Notes under the pieces: generated by a model
Seen by the model: the letters and a program-made list of their open reading frames with translations, nothing else
The model's database searches: none
Told to the model about the DNA's origin: nothing
Part shown: positions 1-11,431 of the stretch, in pieces
How positions within the stretch are numbered: the stretch's first letter is position 1
Layout: each line of letters opens with the position of its first letter
Source: Prunella strophiata
Lineage: Eukaryota > Chordata > Aves > Passeriformes > Prunellidae
DNA: 64,000 nucleotides
Assembly: GCA_036583965.1 (NCBI GenBank)
Contig: JAZBQD010000026.1
Coordinates: 1,426,001-1,490,000, forward strand
Reading direction: 5' to 3'
Made by a program: the position numbers and the translations under genes

Positions 1-877
1 CCTCCCATGCCATGCACAACCTCAGCCTTTCATCCAGAGCATCACTGGACCCATTTCCATGAGCACTGAGTCTCTCTTATGGTTTTCCAGCTGTCTTTTT
101 TACTCCAATATTATTTTCTGTGTGCTGCTAAAGACCAGCAATACACATTTATTCTGGCAGCATCCCTGGACTTTGTTCTGCTCAGGCACATTGGATTTTA
201 AAAAACCTGGATTTTAGCCTGGTTTCTCCCAAACTCTGCACAGCACTGATTTATTCAAAATGCTGTTTTCTGTTGTTCTCAGCTTGGGTTCAAGACTCAG
301 ATCTGCTCCCTTTCAGAGTTACTCATCTTTAAGAAACGTGTCACTAATGCTTTACAAGTGATAGTACCTTTTGTTCTTGTGGCAGGTGGCTTTTTTTTTT
401 CTAAATCAACCCCTAAACCCAAGCTACTATTCCATAATATGAAGCTGTTGGAGCTTCTTTTTTCCCTCCTTTGCATGTGCTGCTTCCCATTTTTTAAACA
501 ATTAATCTTTTGCCAATTATGCTGGCATCTCACAGGGGTGTTTTCCATGCTTCACTGGTACCACGTTGCTAAAATCTCTAGTATCTGTTCCTAACCTACA
601 AAAATTTCAACTAATTGTCATTGGTAGTGATGAGAATCAATCTGCACATCTGAGCAGTGTGTGAGTGCAATGATTATTTGGTTTGGCATTCTTTAGAGGG
701 TATTGATCCAGCATGGTAATCAAATGAGTTGGATTAAATCAGGACAAAATACAGCCTCTTCTGGAATAGTTTTTTTATCTGACAAGGACAGAGTTTTTTC
801 TCAAGTCTTTGACTGTATTACAAGTAACACAAGTGTGAATCTGCCACGGTATTTCCTCACAAAGGGTCTCCTTTTGG
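1..877. repeat. Left arm of a ~0.87 kb inverted duplication (partner 39099-39969)
   Basis: Read as reverse complement, this segment matches 39099-39969 almost base for base. The match runs from the first base of the window to the CTCCTTTTGG at 868-877. Differences are scattered substitutions and many one-base indels, for example AAGTGATAG at 354 against AGTGATAG in the partner. The arm reaches the window edge, so the duplication probably continues to the left. The content is ordinary AT-rich non-coding sequence with T-runs, and I recognise no gene or known transposon in it. The short open frames here are not conserved between the copies, because the indels shift them. Either a true inverted segmental duplication or an assembly duplicate would explain it. 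Confidence 0.95.
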
Positions 878-3800
878 GTTTGTTGTTGTGCCTGTGACAG
901 TCCAGGTGAGTGCAGCCATTGCCTACAATAGGTGCAGTCCCAGCTTTTTTCTTTTGCAGCCATAAATAGTGAGATTTTTACACTGCCTGTTGTTGAAATG
1001 CTTAAAATCAAGCTGCTGTTGATATTTTCCATTTCTCTTGTAAGCAAAAAAGTAAACTCTTGTAAATCATCACAACCTAAAATATGGTGAAAATGAATTC
1101 AGTGAATCAAAGGACCAAATGCTGCAAGTGGTAGAGATACCCCTGAGTGGGGCAGGTCAGCAGCACTTTTCCTCACTGAAGCTTTTCCACTTGTCAGCCT
1201 GAGAATCACAGGGTATTGGAAGCACAAAGTACTCTTTGCACTCTGTAATCCTAAAAACCTCAATGTGAAGTCTGGAAAAGAGAAGTAGAAAAAAAGCAGT
1301 TTGGGTTTGACTTTCGGTTTTGAAAGTTTGGATAAGCAAAAGCAGCTGGTGGAGAGCAGCCAGGCCAGGGCAGGATGGAAAGAAGAGCTTGTGGTATCCA
1401 GGCATTAGGGAAAAATGGGACTGAAGAGGCCCAGAGCAGTTTTCCTGCAGAGATCAAGGGGAGCAGGGAGTGCTGGCTGCTGCTGGAGCAGGCTCCTGAG
1501 TGTCCTGCAGAGGATGCTGCCCGCTCGCCATGCCCTGTGGCCTCAGCAGGGAGGGCTTTTCCAGCAGAGTGGGAAGTTTGGAAGTTTGTTCCTGTTCATG
1601 CAGGTCTCCTGCCACTGGAGGTTGGTGCTTGGCTTGCCTGAGCTCTGCATGCAATGGAGAATTCCGTGGGTGCTCAGTGCCAAGGACCCCCCCAAAGCCC
1701 CAAGTCCATCCCACCAAATTGTGGGATTTCTTTGGGCATTTCTTTGTGGGATTTTTCTTACATAGTTGCTGTCAGTTTTCCATTTCTCTCCCACTTTGGA
1801 GCTGCTTTAACCTTTCATTTACAGCCTCCTGCTAGTGCTACTGTGCCAAATGTCCAGGTTAAGAAAGAGCTGATGCTGGGGTAAATAAAAATGTTTGATA
1901 AATGCATGCTCCATGCTGATGGTTGTCCTTGTGTCAGTCCCAGGAGGGGCTGGGAGGAGGCCTGGCTCCATTTCCATGGAGTTCCCACCTGCTGGATAAG
2001 GGACATGCTGATAACTCCTCTGTCTCTTGAGATGCATCAGGGATGTCTGGAAAAGCCTGGGAGGGTGCCATAGGCATAGGAAGCAGGATTTCGTGGAGCT
2101 CTGAGCAGGCTGTGCTTGCTGGGAAGCCACACACCCCATGTGGTCACCGTGTCCATCTGTCCCTCCTGCTCAGGGCTTGTGTTTGAGCACCACAGCCTTT
2201 GCAAACCACAATGGTTTTTAACTGCTGAGAACCTGATTTCCTTCTATCTCATCAAAGGGTTTTTCTTTTTTTAAACACTTCTTGAAAAATCTCTGAAATG
2301 CTTCAAGCTGACATCTTAATGTATTTATGACATTAGCTGCTTCTGCTCTGGAATGGTTGCTCTGAATCTCTTTGAGCCTGGCTGTTATTTTGAACATGAC
2401 TAATTCCCTGAGTGACTAAGCTCTTAGATAATAGGAAAAATTCATCAAGTTATCTCGGGCTCCAATAGTTTCTATTGTTATGAAAAGACAACTTATGAAA
2501 AAAAAAAAAAATAAAGATGCTTATTATGTAATATGGGCAGGGAGAGGAGAGGTGAGTGTTGGTAGGGACTGGCCTGAGTGCTGTGCCTGGGAAGAAAGGC
2601 AGGAGTGCAGCTTCAGGCTGTGGCATCTCAGCTTAGTCTGGATGAGAAGTAAAGAATTCCTTGACTAGAGCTCTGGTGACTCCCACTGAAGCCAAGGAGT
2701 TGTGCTCTTGTCACAGGAGTGTGTTCAGAGGGGATCCCAGCCCCTTCCTCCCCATTCTGCCACGCTGCACAATTCCTTGGATGTGACCCAGGATGAGGCT
2801 GGGCACACGGTGAATTGCACCACACCTTCTCTGCCAGGCTGTTTCAGGCAGAACAACAAACCTCAGCTCCATCCCCCTGGATTTTTCCCTTGCTGCTGCT
2901 GATCCCCAGCACAGAACTGCCAATGTGCTGCTTGGAGCAGCCAGCACAGCACCAGGTGCCTTCCTGTGCCTGTGTGTGCAGCTATGTGCCATGCAGGGGG
3001 GATTGTCCCTGTGATCCCTCACAGCCAGGGTCCCTTTGGCACAGCCACTGTCCCCTTGGCTGTCACACATTGTCACGAGCTGCAGGAGGCCAGTGCTGGC
3101 TGTTCCTGGAAGGCAGCAGCCTGTGCTCACTCTCACTGCAAGGAATCCCACTGAGCTGGGAGAGGGAATGGAGCCCACTGGCATTCACCTGCCTCGCTTG
3201 GAGAAAGAAAAAAAAAAAGTAGAGAAAGGCTCTAAAGTTCTTTTAATGCTGATATTGCTGATAAAAATGAGTGCACTATGTTCTATTCATACACCTACTG
3301 CTATCCATCTGGAATTCCTACTTCATTAGGTTGGCTTGCACTGTTTTCTTCATTAAAAGGGTGCCAGATTCAATAGGCTGTTCCCTCTCCTTTTTTTGGG
3401 AGGCAGAGAGAGGGGGAGAAAACGATTTATATGAAACACATCCAATTCTCTGGGTTAATTTGTGTGAAGAACATGAGACCCATGGGTCAGCTTCTTAATG
3501 AGATGGTTTTTCCTTTTCTCAGTGTCTTGACAGGGAGAAGCCCAGGGAAGCCAGAGCCAAGTGTGGCAGGAGGGGGTGAGGAGGCTGCAGGGAGCTCTGG
3601 CCGATTGCTTTTCATCCTCATTGCCTTGCAGGTGCTGAAATGCACCCTTGGATTTTCATGCCAGAGAATTTCCCTGTGCGTGTGCAGCTGAATTTCTCTG
3701 GGTGACACTGCCCCTGAATTCAGAATTTCGTTTCTAGCATGTAATAATTTTGGTTTTTTCACCCAGCACTTTGCCCAGACATGTACTGCTGTGAAGATTC

Positions 3801-5372
3801 TGCAATTCAGTGTCAGAGTGCCTGGAGGGAGCACTTGTCTTCCCCCAAGGAAGGGACCTGGCTTGCATTTTTCTGCAGTTTGGGCTTTGCTTTTTTTACC
3901 TTTTTCCAGGCTCAACAGCGAGCCCAAAAGCTGAGAAATGAAATAATTAAGGAGTAAAGGTCTCTGTGTTCCTTTAGGCCAGGGGCTGGGTTTTTTTCAG
4001 ACAAGGAGAGCTTACATAAGGTTGAAATGAGCATCTGAATTGGATGGGTCCTTTTAAACAGAACTTGCTCAGCCCCTGCAGTCTTTCTCTGTGACCAGGG
4101 TAATTGGTGTTACCACATCTGATTTCTGCAGGATTTGAGGGGGGTTTATTTTCTTTTTCACCATTGGGAATCTGAAGATGCTTCTGGATGCAGGCTGGAG
4201 TGTGCAGTAGATGCACAGAGCAGAAAGCACACACAACACCATTGCCAGGGGCAGGAGATTTTAGTCTGTCTTAATGCTTTAAGTTCAAGTCAACTTAAAA
4301 ATAGAAGATTTGTTGTTCTCACTGCAATCCAGAGGAGCACAATGGACTCAGCCCCCCCAGCCAGGCTCTCTGTGCCATTTCAGCATGGTCTGTGTGGTGT
4401 CCCAGGAGCTGTGGCACTGATTCCATGGGGACATCACTGCTGTGGCTCAGCTGCTGCCCATCTTTGGGTGGAATTCTTGTGGGTTTTTTTCAGGGAATGC
4501 TTGGAGCAGTGACCTGGAGATGCTCAGGTCCTTCCCTGTGGCCTCTGAGCTTTGTTCAGCTCTTGGCCAGGGGATCATGCAGATGAATTCAACCTCCAGC
4601 AGTGCTCTGTGTGCTCTAAACGTTGCAAAGTGGGTTTAGGAACTTAATTTCTTCTATTTCCCAGCCCTCCCAGCCTTGCCACAAGGGCATCTTGCTTCAT
4701 GTGGTCCTTCCCTGCTCTCTCCCACATCCACCTTCTGTCCCACTCCAGTGTTTTGCTGGCTCTCAACTTGTGCAGTCCTTTAGAAAGAGAAAATTACTGG
4801 AAAAAAGTCCCAAGTTCATGTGGACAGTGAAGAAGCTTTCCATTTGAGGGATGGAATGGACAGGCAAGGAACTGTGGGTGACTGGAAAGTTGATTTTTCA
4901 AAGCCAAAATCAGGCTCAAGTCCAAGTCTCTACAAGTATTCCACCATTTTGAAGTTTGGGTAAGGAATTTTAGGTGTTTGGGGATTTTTAAAGCTTCCCA
5001 TGAAGCCATTCCATAAACATGAAAAATTATGGAGATTCTTGAGGAAAAAAATCTGCCCTTTGCAGCAGCTCTGCAGCTTGCAGGCTGGTGCCTCCCATCT
5101 GGCCCAGGATGGAAAAGAGGGCTCTGTCAGGCATTCTGTGAAGAGAGGAGCAAAAACAGGCAACTCCCAGCTTAAGGAAATCCTCCTTTTTGGAAACAGC
5201 AAATCATAATCTCACTGGCCTTTAATCTCTGAAACCCTGAGCTTAATTGCTGCCTAGATTTAGAAAAAAAAAAATAATTAATGGTTTTCTTATAATCTCT
5301 GATGGAGTCTGTGAGTCCACCCCCATGGTGTCCAATGTCACAGCAGCATTTGTGAGCTCCTGGTGTGGGACA
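878..5372. other. Single-copy non-coding sequence, no gene supported
   Basis: About 4.5 kb of mixed-composition, CpG-poor DNA. All open frames are short (under about 160 codons), overlap on both strands and lack recognisable domains. A-runs occur near 2499 and 3209. I see no splice-bounded coding exon, RNA gene or clear transposon. Confidence 0.6.
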
Positions 5373-6540
5373 CTGGGATGGAGGGACAGGGGTCACAGAT
5401 CCCTGGGATGGAGGGACAGGGGTCACAGAGCCCTGGGATGGAGGGACAGGGGTCACAGATCCCTGGGATGGAGGGACAGGGGTCACAGAGCCCTGGGATG
5501 GAGGGACAGGGGTCACAGAGCCCTGGCATGGAGGGACAGGGGTCACAGATCCCTGGGATGGAGGGACAGGGGTCACACATGTCTGGGATGGAGGGACAGG
5601 GGTCACACATGTCTGGGATGGAGGGACAGGGGTCACACATGTCTGGGATGGAGGGACAGGGGTCACACATGTCTGGGATGGAGGGACAGGGGTCACACAT
5701 CCCTGGGATGGAGGGACAGGGGTCACACATGTCTGGGATGGAGGGACAGGGGTCACACATGTCTGGGATGGAGGGACAGGGGTCACACATGTCTGGGATG
5801 GAGGGACAGGGGTCACAGATCCCTGGGATGGAGGACAGGGGTCACACATGTCTGGGATGGAGGGACAGGGGTCACACATGTCGGGATGGAGGGACAGGGG
5901 TCACAGAGCCCTGGGATGGAGGGACAGGGGTCACACATCCCTGGGATGGAGGGACAGGGGTCACAGAGCCCTGGGATGGAGGGACAGGGGTCACACATCC
6001 CTGGGATGGAGGAGCAGGGGTCACAGAGCCCTGGGATGGAAGGACAGGGGTCACAGATCCCTGGGATGGAGGGACAGGGGTCACACATGTCTGGGATGGA
6101 GGGACGGGGTCACACATCCCTGGGATGGAGGGACAGGGGTCACACATGTCTGGGATGGAGGGACAGGGGTCACAGAGCCCGGGATGGAGGGACAGGGGTC
6201 ACACATGTCGGGATGGAGGGACAGGGGTCACAGAAGCCCTGGGATGGAGGACAGGGGTCACAGAGCCCTGGGATGGAGGACAGGGTCACAGAGCCCTGGG
6301 ATGGAGGACAGGGGTCACAGAGCCATGGGATGGAGGGACAGGGGTCACAGATCCCCTGGGATGGGAGGGGACAGGGGGGTCACAGAGCCCTGGGATGGAG
6401 GGACAGGGGTCACAGAGCCCTGGGATGGAGGGACAGGGGTCACAGAGCCCTGGGATGGAGGAGCAGGGGTCACAGAGCCCTGGGATGGAGGGACAGGGGT
6501 CACAGATCCCTGGGATGGAGGAGCAGGGGTCACACACCCC
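5373..6540. repeat. 30-bp minisatellite, ~39 copies
   Basis: The unit reads CTGGGATGGAGGGACAGGGG followed by TCACAGATCC, with variants at the junction (AGATCC, AGAGCC, ACATGT). From 5373 to about 5820 the period is exactly 30 bp. Blocks of AGATCC/AGAGCC give way to a run of ACATGT units. After about 5830, one-base losses and gains accumulate, and 6180-6380 is the most degraded part. Because 30 is divisible by three, every frame stays open over long stretches and yields artificial decapeptide repeats (WRDRGHRSLG, GMEGQGSQIP, DGGTGVTDPW). These are not evidence of a protein. The G-rich strand carries four G-runs per unit, so quadruplex formation is possible. Confidence 0.97.
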
Positions 6541-8318
6541 AGGGCTGCCTGTTCCTTCTTGGGGGCAGGATTAATTCAACTGGGAAGTTTAAGCTTCCCT
6601 CAATGTGCCACAAAGCTCTGGGGTGGGGCTTGTGCTCCAGGTGGGAGTAGAAAGGAGCTGAAGCAGTTTGGGGCTGACAATGACCAGCAGTGTTTTCCCC
6701 TTGGCCATGGATTTCATCCATGCAGAGCAGTTTCATTCCTGCTCAGAATCATGAGGCACACTGTTTTGTGTGAAATTTCCCCCAATTCACTGAGATCTAT
6801 CTCCTTTGGCTGAAGGGTAGCAGATTTGGGCTCCTCCTGTCCCTTCCCAGAGCTCTGCCACACCACTTCCCGCAGTGGTATGGCCAGAATTCTGTGGTTA
6901 ATTCAGGTTGAGTTTAGTGGCCCCTTTTTCCCAGTTAATAGAAGGTGGAGCTGTGTTGGGACAGGACTCTGCTGCTCACAGTCAATTGGAATTGTTTGTG
7001 ATGGACTAGAGCCCTGACCAGTCTAAAGGAAACCCAGCAGGGTACAAGTCCTTGCCACAGGAGCATCTAACTCTCCAGACTGCCTCTCAGGAGTCTGTCT
7101 GATTTATTTTGTGTGTGTGGTTTTACATTTCTTCATGTCAGGCTTCAGTTAGTTTTAACAGTAGGCAACACCATGAAAACATGATCTTCCTTTGTAATTA
7201 TGACACAATCTTTAGTCTGAGCTTCCTTTTCCAAGGTTCAGCATCTAAAACAAGTTACTCCACTCTGCCTGTCCAGGAGTGGAGGTTGTTACTCTGCACG
7301 GGGATCGACAGCAGGACAGGGAGTTGGAGCTGACACCGTGCACAGCCCCTGGGCTGTCCTGGCACCTCCTGTGGGGACCTGGCACCTGTCCTTGCACGGG
7401 GAATCCGGGAGCTGTGGGCATTCCAGCCCCAAATCCCGGCTGCCGAGTGCGAGCTGTGTTTGCTGAGCTGCAGGCAGTGCGATGCGCTAATTACTGGAGA
7501 CATCCATTGGAGGGAGACGTGCTCACAAGGCTGAGCGCGGTGCGCTCCGCACGGGAGGATTTGGCATCATCCGTTTCCTTGGCTTGCTCCAAAATTCCTG
7601 TCTTGTAATTAATGTCAGTGTAGAGTCCCCTCTGGTTGTTATTCGCTGTGTCCAGAATCCCCTGCCCCTGCCCCGTGCCCATCAGGTGGGTGCGGATGCC
7701 AGGCGGGGTGGGTGTGATGGGAGCGGGGCCCCGGCTCCTTCCCTGGCTGCTGTCCCTCCGCAGAGGTGCTGAAATTCCACCCTCCCTTCTCGTCCAGCCC
7801 AACCCTCGCTGCTCCTGCATCACAAACTCTGCTCCCCGAGCTCCTGGAGCCCTGCGTGCTCTGTGCACTGAGGAACGAGGTGTTTTATGTAACAAACCTT
7901 CCCGTTCCTCCTTTCGCTCTGTGCAGAGCCTTAGACCAAACTTCCCAGGCAAGAATTCCGTGAAGTTCAACTTCTCTATGGTTTTATATAAACCCCTGCT
8001 GTGTAGGTGTGCTTTATCAGGAAGGCTTCTAAGAGAAGGTACCATCCATTTTCGTAGTAAAATTAACATTTAGTGCACGCAGAAGGCATGGGAAATTATA
8101 TAAAGCAGCAAGTACTGTTGGGAATACGGAGAATATAATTTAAATAGAAGCTTCTCTGCAATAAATCTGTTTTTGCTGCTGTTACACACACAGAGCCTCC
8201 TGTGGAGCCCCAAAGCTGTCCCTGGGTGAAGTGAGGCACCCGGGGCTTTCCTGCCCGATCTTTTAGGGGGTGTTTGACATGGGGAGGGGGATGCTGTAGC
8301 TGAGCCTCCCAGGCTGTG
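6541..8318. other. Single-copy non-coding sequence, GC rising after 7300
   Basis: No gene is supported. The first half is AT-rich. From about 7300 to 7900 GC and CpG rise modestly, producing overlapping open frames on both strands (for example minus 7491-8069) without recognisable domains. Confidence 0.55.
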
Positions 8319-8374
8319 GCATCCCCCGGGCTGCAGCATCCCCCGGGCTGCAGCATCCCCCGGGCTGCAGCATC
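8319..8374. repeat. 17-bp tandem repeat, ~3 copies
   Basis: The unit CATCCCCCGGGCTGCAG is repeated, with a degenerate first copy (AGGCTGTGG) and a changed last copy (CATCCTCCCGG). It lies in GC-rich sequence. Confidence 0.85.
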
Positions 8375-8482
8375 CTCCCGGCTCCCCAGGGCAGGCAGCA
8401 CAGCCCTGGGGTCCCCACAGCCTCCCGTGGCTCCCGTGCTGGGGTTTTGGGGCCGGCAGCTCAGGAGGGGCTGGCTCTGTGC

Positions 8483-8506
8483 CTCTGTGGCTCTGTGGCT
8501 CTGTGG
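8483..8506. repeat. (CTCTGTGG)3 short tandem repeat
   Basis: Three perfect 8-bp units sit inside a wider GCCTCTGTGG/GGCTGTG tract. Confidence 0.8.
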
Positions 8507-9110
8507 CTGTGTTTGTGATCCGTGCCCTCCCCCGCGCTCTGAGTGGCTCAGCTCTTGCAGAATGCCAGCCCCAGCGCTGCCAGGCTCGGTGCTGGCAGTG
8601 CACCGCTCCCGCTGGGCTCCGGAAGTGCTTAGTGAGCATGTGTGAGGTGTGCACCTTTGTTCTGGAGGTTTCCCAGCCTCTGCTGCTCCCCCTGCCCTGC
8701 TTTGGCTCCCCTGGCTCCTGCAAAGCCTCGGGGCTTCTGCCTTGAAACCTCGCTGGCACTTGCAGGAGACAGAGGCAGGGTTGGGCTGTGCCTGCTGAGG
8801 GTGCCAGGCCCGGGGGGGGGGGTGGACCAGCAGAACATCTCCACCGGGCTGCTTCTAACATTTCCTCTGGGCTCCACACCCAGGCTCCCTCTGTGCTCAC
8901 TGCAGTTTAGTGGAAAAGATAAACGTGGCCATAAAACCCCTCTGAATTCAGGCTGGTTGTATGTTTTGGGGAAGTCGTTGCTGCTTCTGAGATGGAAACT
9001 GGAATTTCCTGGCTGGTTTTGTAAGTTCAGGTTTATGTTTTGGAAAATTGCCTGTGTTGTTTTGGGAAAAGGATGGTAGCAATAATAATAAATATTCCAC
9101 ATCTATTACA
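8507..9110. other. Non-coding, GC-rich then AT-rich
   Basis: No gene is supported. It contains an 11-G run at 8812-8822. The minus-strand open frame over 8070-8900 runs through GC-rich DNA and the 17-bp repeat and has no recognisable domain. Confidence 0.5.
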
Positions 9111-9160
9111 TGTTGGAACGAAATGATCTCCAAGGTCCTTTCCAACCCAAATCATTCTAT
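9111..9160 (+). mobile_element. CR1 LINE 3'-end fragment
   Basis: The stretch from GTTGGAACGAAATGATCTCC to TTCCAACCCAAATCATTCTA, followed by TG, matches the familiar CR1 3' terminus. In that terminus a 'gatctttaaggtcccttccaacccaaaccattctatg' type sequence leads into ATTCTATG repeats. Only the last ~50 bp are present, as expected for 5'-truncated CR1 insertions. Confidence 0.85.
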
Positions 9161-10479
9161 GTTTGCTATTCTGATTAGTCTAAAATTACATCAGACAGAC
9201 TGGCTGTCCTAAAAATGGGATCCTTGATAGAAAATGCAGCTTTGGAAGCTGGGGATGAGGCAGATCCATCACCTGGATCCAGCCTGGCATGTGTTTTAAC
9301 GGGGCAGCCTGGGGCAGCTTTAAAGCACCTTCCTGTGATTTTACAGCTGAAAAAAGGGCTTTTCACTGCCCTCCTGAATGAGAAACTCCCTGCCTGGATG
9401 GAGCAAGGGCCTCAGGTGCTGGAGGCAGCCTCTGGCTGGAACTTATCACCCAAAATAAACCACCTAAGGAACCCAAACTGTTCTTGTTTCTAATGCTGCT
9501 GAACACAACCCAGCCTCTGCATCTGCAAATGCATCACAGGCTGCACATGCTCCAGAGCTGGTCAGAAATGAGCAGGATGGTGCTGGCTGAGTGCTGGTCT
9601 GGCACAAACCAGACCTAATCCTGACATGGTCTCTCCTTTGATGGAGTTTGGGGTGGATACAGGAGCCCTCTCAGCAAAGAAAGCAAATGAAGCCAAGGCT
9701 TGCATTGAACAGCTGGGTTTGGTGTTGCTGTGAGTGCTGAGCTGGGGCAGGAGCATCACCCCCTGCCCTTCCCCAGGGAGAGCACTGCAGGCCAGGCTGC
9801 CCCTTGGTGGTGGGGCTGAGGTTAAAACATGAAGCTGGCCAGGTTTAGACATGAAACCCTGCCCAGCTCCCAGCGTTTGCTGCAGGAGAACAAGCAAGGT
9901 GCAGTGTGGTGCCTGTTGGCCTCGTGTCTGTGTGGGAGCGTTGGGAGGAGCAGCTTTCCTGGAAGGTGCCGTGCTCAGCCCCCAGATAATGCACATTTCA
10001 GTGCATTATGCATATGCATTGGCAGCACTTCTATATTTGTCTTTGTCTGGAAAATCATTTGCTTTTTCCAGCTGAGTGTATCTGGTCTGTGTGCATCGTG
10101 ATGGCTCTCTGAGGTACCTGCTGGTTCTGGGAGCTGAGATTGGGGTTTGGGATAGCACCTGGCACCTGGACCATAAACCCTGAGAGTGTGTGTGTGATTT
10201 TAATGTAGGAATGAGCATTTCTGGCTGCTGCAGAAGGAATAAAGGTTCTCCATCTGTCCTCCATCCCTTTTATAGATCTCTGTCTGTAGAGTCAGAATTC
10301 AGTTTAACTCTTAGATGGAGACAAGCTAGCACAGTGCTAAGGGGAGATATTACAGGATTCGTGATGGGAGAACGATTGCACAAAGCTAAAACATGATTCC
10401 CCCTGCCCAGCTCCCACATTCCAGGCTCACAGCGAATTCCCAGGTTACCACGAGTTGCCTTTTTGTTATTTTGGCCGCT
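9161..10479. other. Single-copy non-coding sequence upstream of the CpG island
   Basis: No gene or repeat is recognised. Open frames are short and overlapping. GATAATGCACATTTCAGTGC near 9984 is AT-rich but unassigned. Confidence 0.5.
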
Positions 10480-10850
10480 TTGCTCCAGCTCCGAGCGGGC
10501 TCCCAGCAGCAGCAGCGGCTCTCGGGGCTGTGTTTCCAGGGCAGCTGGGTGTTTCCAGGGCAGCTGGGCGCATCCCGGGGCGCTGCGGAGCGGGATGTGC
10601 GCGCCTCGGAGCGCTCGGAGCGCGGGGCAGAGCCGCGGCTGCGTGGCGCTCGCTGGCACGGCGGGCGGAAGCCTCGCGTATTTATGGAGCCAGCGCTTCC
10701 TTCTGCCTTTGAGTGACAGCCAGGATGCCGTCGCTGCCTGGTCACTGGAGCTGATTAGTATGCGCCAGGGTCCGCCTCGCTCCGAGGGATGCAGCCGCAG
10801 CAGCTTGCAGAGCTGTCACACTCACACGGGCTCCGTATCTGCACTGGCTT
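10480..10850. promoter_or_regulatory. CpG island, candidate promoter
   Basis: CpG dinucleotides are dense here (for example GGGGCGCTGCGGAGCGGGAT and GCGCGCCTCGGAGCGCTCGG) and scarce in the flanks. Such islands usually mark vertebrate promoters. Just downstream come purine-rich GAGA stretches typical of 5' UTRs, then the small ORF at 11208. A plus-strand promoter is inferred from that arrangement, but the start site cannot be fixed from sequence alone. Confidence 0.7.
10679..10685 (+). promoter_or_regulatory. TATA-like element (TATTTAT) in the CpG island
   Basis: TATTTAT sits at the 3' side of the most CpG-dense stretch. If functional it would place a start site near 10710 on the plus strand. 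This is a weak match, noted because it is the only AT-rich element within the island. Confidence 0.3.
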
Positions 10851-10876
10851 GACGAATTAAAAAGCGAGCCAGCCAG

Positions 10877-10920
10877 CGAGAGAGAGACCCGGAGAGAGAG
10901 GGGGGACGAGACAGAGAGAG
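10877..10920. repeat. Purine-rich (GA)n tract in the presumed 5' UTR
   Basis: An interrupted GAGAGAGA tract. Such tracts are common in 5' UTRs and near promoters. Confidence 0.7.
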
Positions 10921-11112
10921 AAGCTTCAGACAGCGCTCGCTCTTTTCCTAAAGGAAGGATTTTGCATCCCGAGTGCTCACTGGTTGTGATGATGCTTCAC
11001 TTAGCGGGCTCAGAATGAGCTAGAGACAGCAGATAGGGGAGAAACTAAAGGCAGAGCACAAAGCATTACGAACCAACCCAAAACCAGGAACAGTTTTCTC
11101 CTCTATTCTAGC

Positions 11113-11151
11113 ATGGTGGATGTATGGACAGTCTTACAGAGCAGAGGTTGA
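11113..11151 (+). CDS. Short upstream ORF (12 codons) before the microprotein ORF
   Basis: ATG at 11113 opens a 12-codon frame (MVDVWTVLQSRG) that closes with TGA at 11149-11151, 56 bases before the ATG at 11208. It follows a pyrimidine stretch ending in CTAG (TTTTCTCCTCTATTCTAG, ending 11110) that also resembles a 3' splice site. If the transcript is continuous this would be a uORF that could restrain translation of the downstream ORF. A second upstream ATG at 11120 opens a 109-codon frame overlapping the microprotein ORF in another frame. I do not regard either as a proven protein. Confidence 0.25.
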   Translation: MVDVWTVLQSRG

Positions 11152-11207
11152 CTTCTCCAAATCTGCCAGCCCCACACCTCGAACACTACAGTGTTCTGCA
11201 TTGCACC

Positions 11208-11303
11208 ATGACCTTGGATGTTCAAACGGTGGTCGTTTTTGCAGTGATTGTGGTGCTATTGCTTGTGAATGTCATACTCATGTTCTTCCTGGGCACTCGT
11301 TAA
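11208..11303 (+). CDS. Candidate 31-aa single-pass membrane microprotein
   Basis: ATG at 11208 (A at -3, a fair Kozak context) opens 31 codons ending in TAA at 11301. The product has a short polar, acidic N-terminus (MTLDVQ). About 22 hydrophobic residues (roughly 7-28, rich in V, L, I and F) with a single Asn near residue 21 come next, and the protein ends in Thr-Arg. This is the profile of a tail-anchored or single-pass membrane microprotein. Sarcolipin also has 31 residues, and both share VILM followed by an aromatic residue near the C-terminal end of the helix. Sarcolipin's RSYQY tail is absent, so I do not assign it to that gene. A SERCA-regulin-like or other helical regulatory role is inference. 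The ORF lies about 0.4 kb downstream of a CpG island and about 0.6 kb upstream of two ATTAAA signals. A function within a lncRNA, or no translation at all, remains possible. Confidence 0.5.
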   Translation: MTLDVQTVVVFAVIVVLLLVNVILMFFLGTR

Positions 11304-11365
11304 ATGGATTTTTTCTCCTGAGCTGTTGGGGGCTACTACTACCACTAGCAATTCAACAAGAGAGC

Positions 11366-11431
11366 ACGAGCGGGAGAGAGAGAGAGAGAAAGGCGAGAGA
11401 GAGAGAGAAAGAGAGAGAGAGATTTCTTACT
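11366..11431. repeat. (GA)n purine tract 3' of the microprotein ORF
   Basis: An interrupted GAGAGAGA/GAAAG tract follows the stop codon. Length polymorphism would be expected. Confidence 0.8.

Noticed and set aside
5247..6813. Open frames of 400-480 codons across 5.2-6.8 kb in three plus-strand frames, and shorter ones on the minus strand
   Set aside because: They exist only because the 30-bp tandem unit is a multiple of three and lacks stops in any frame. The peptides are pure repeat translation.
8070..8900. 276-codon minus-strand frame
   Set aside because: It crosses the 17-bp repeat and a GC-rich patch, its composition is repeat-driven, and no domain is visible.
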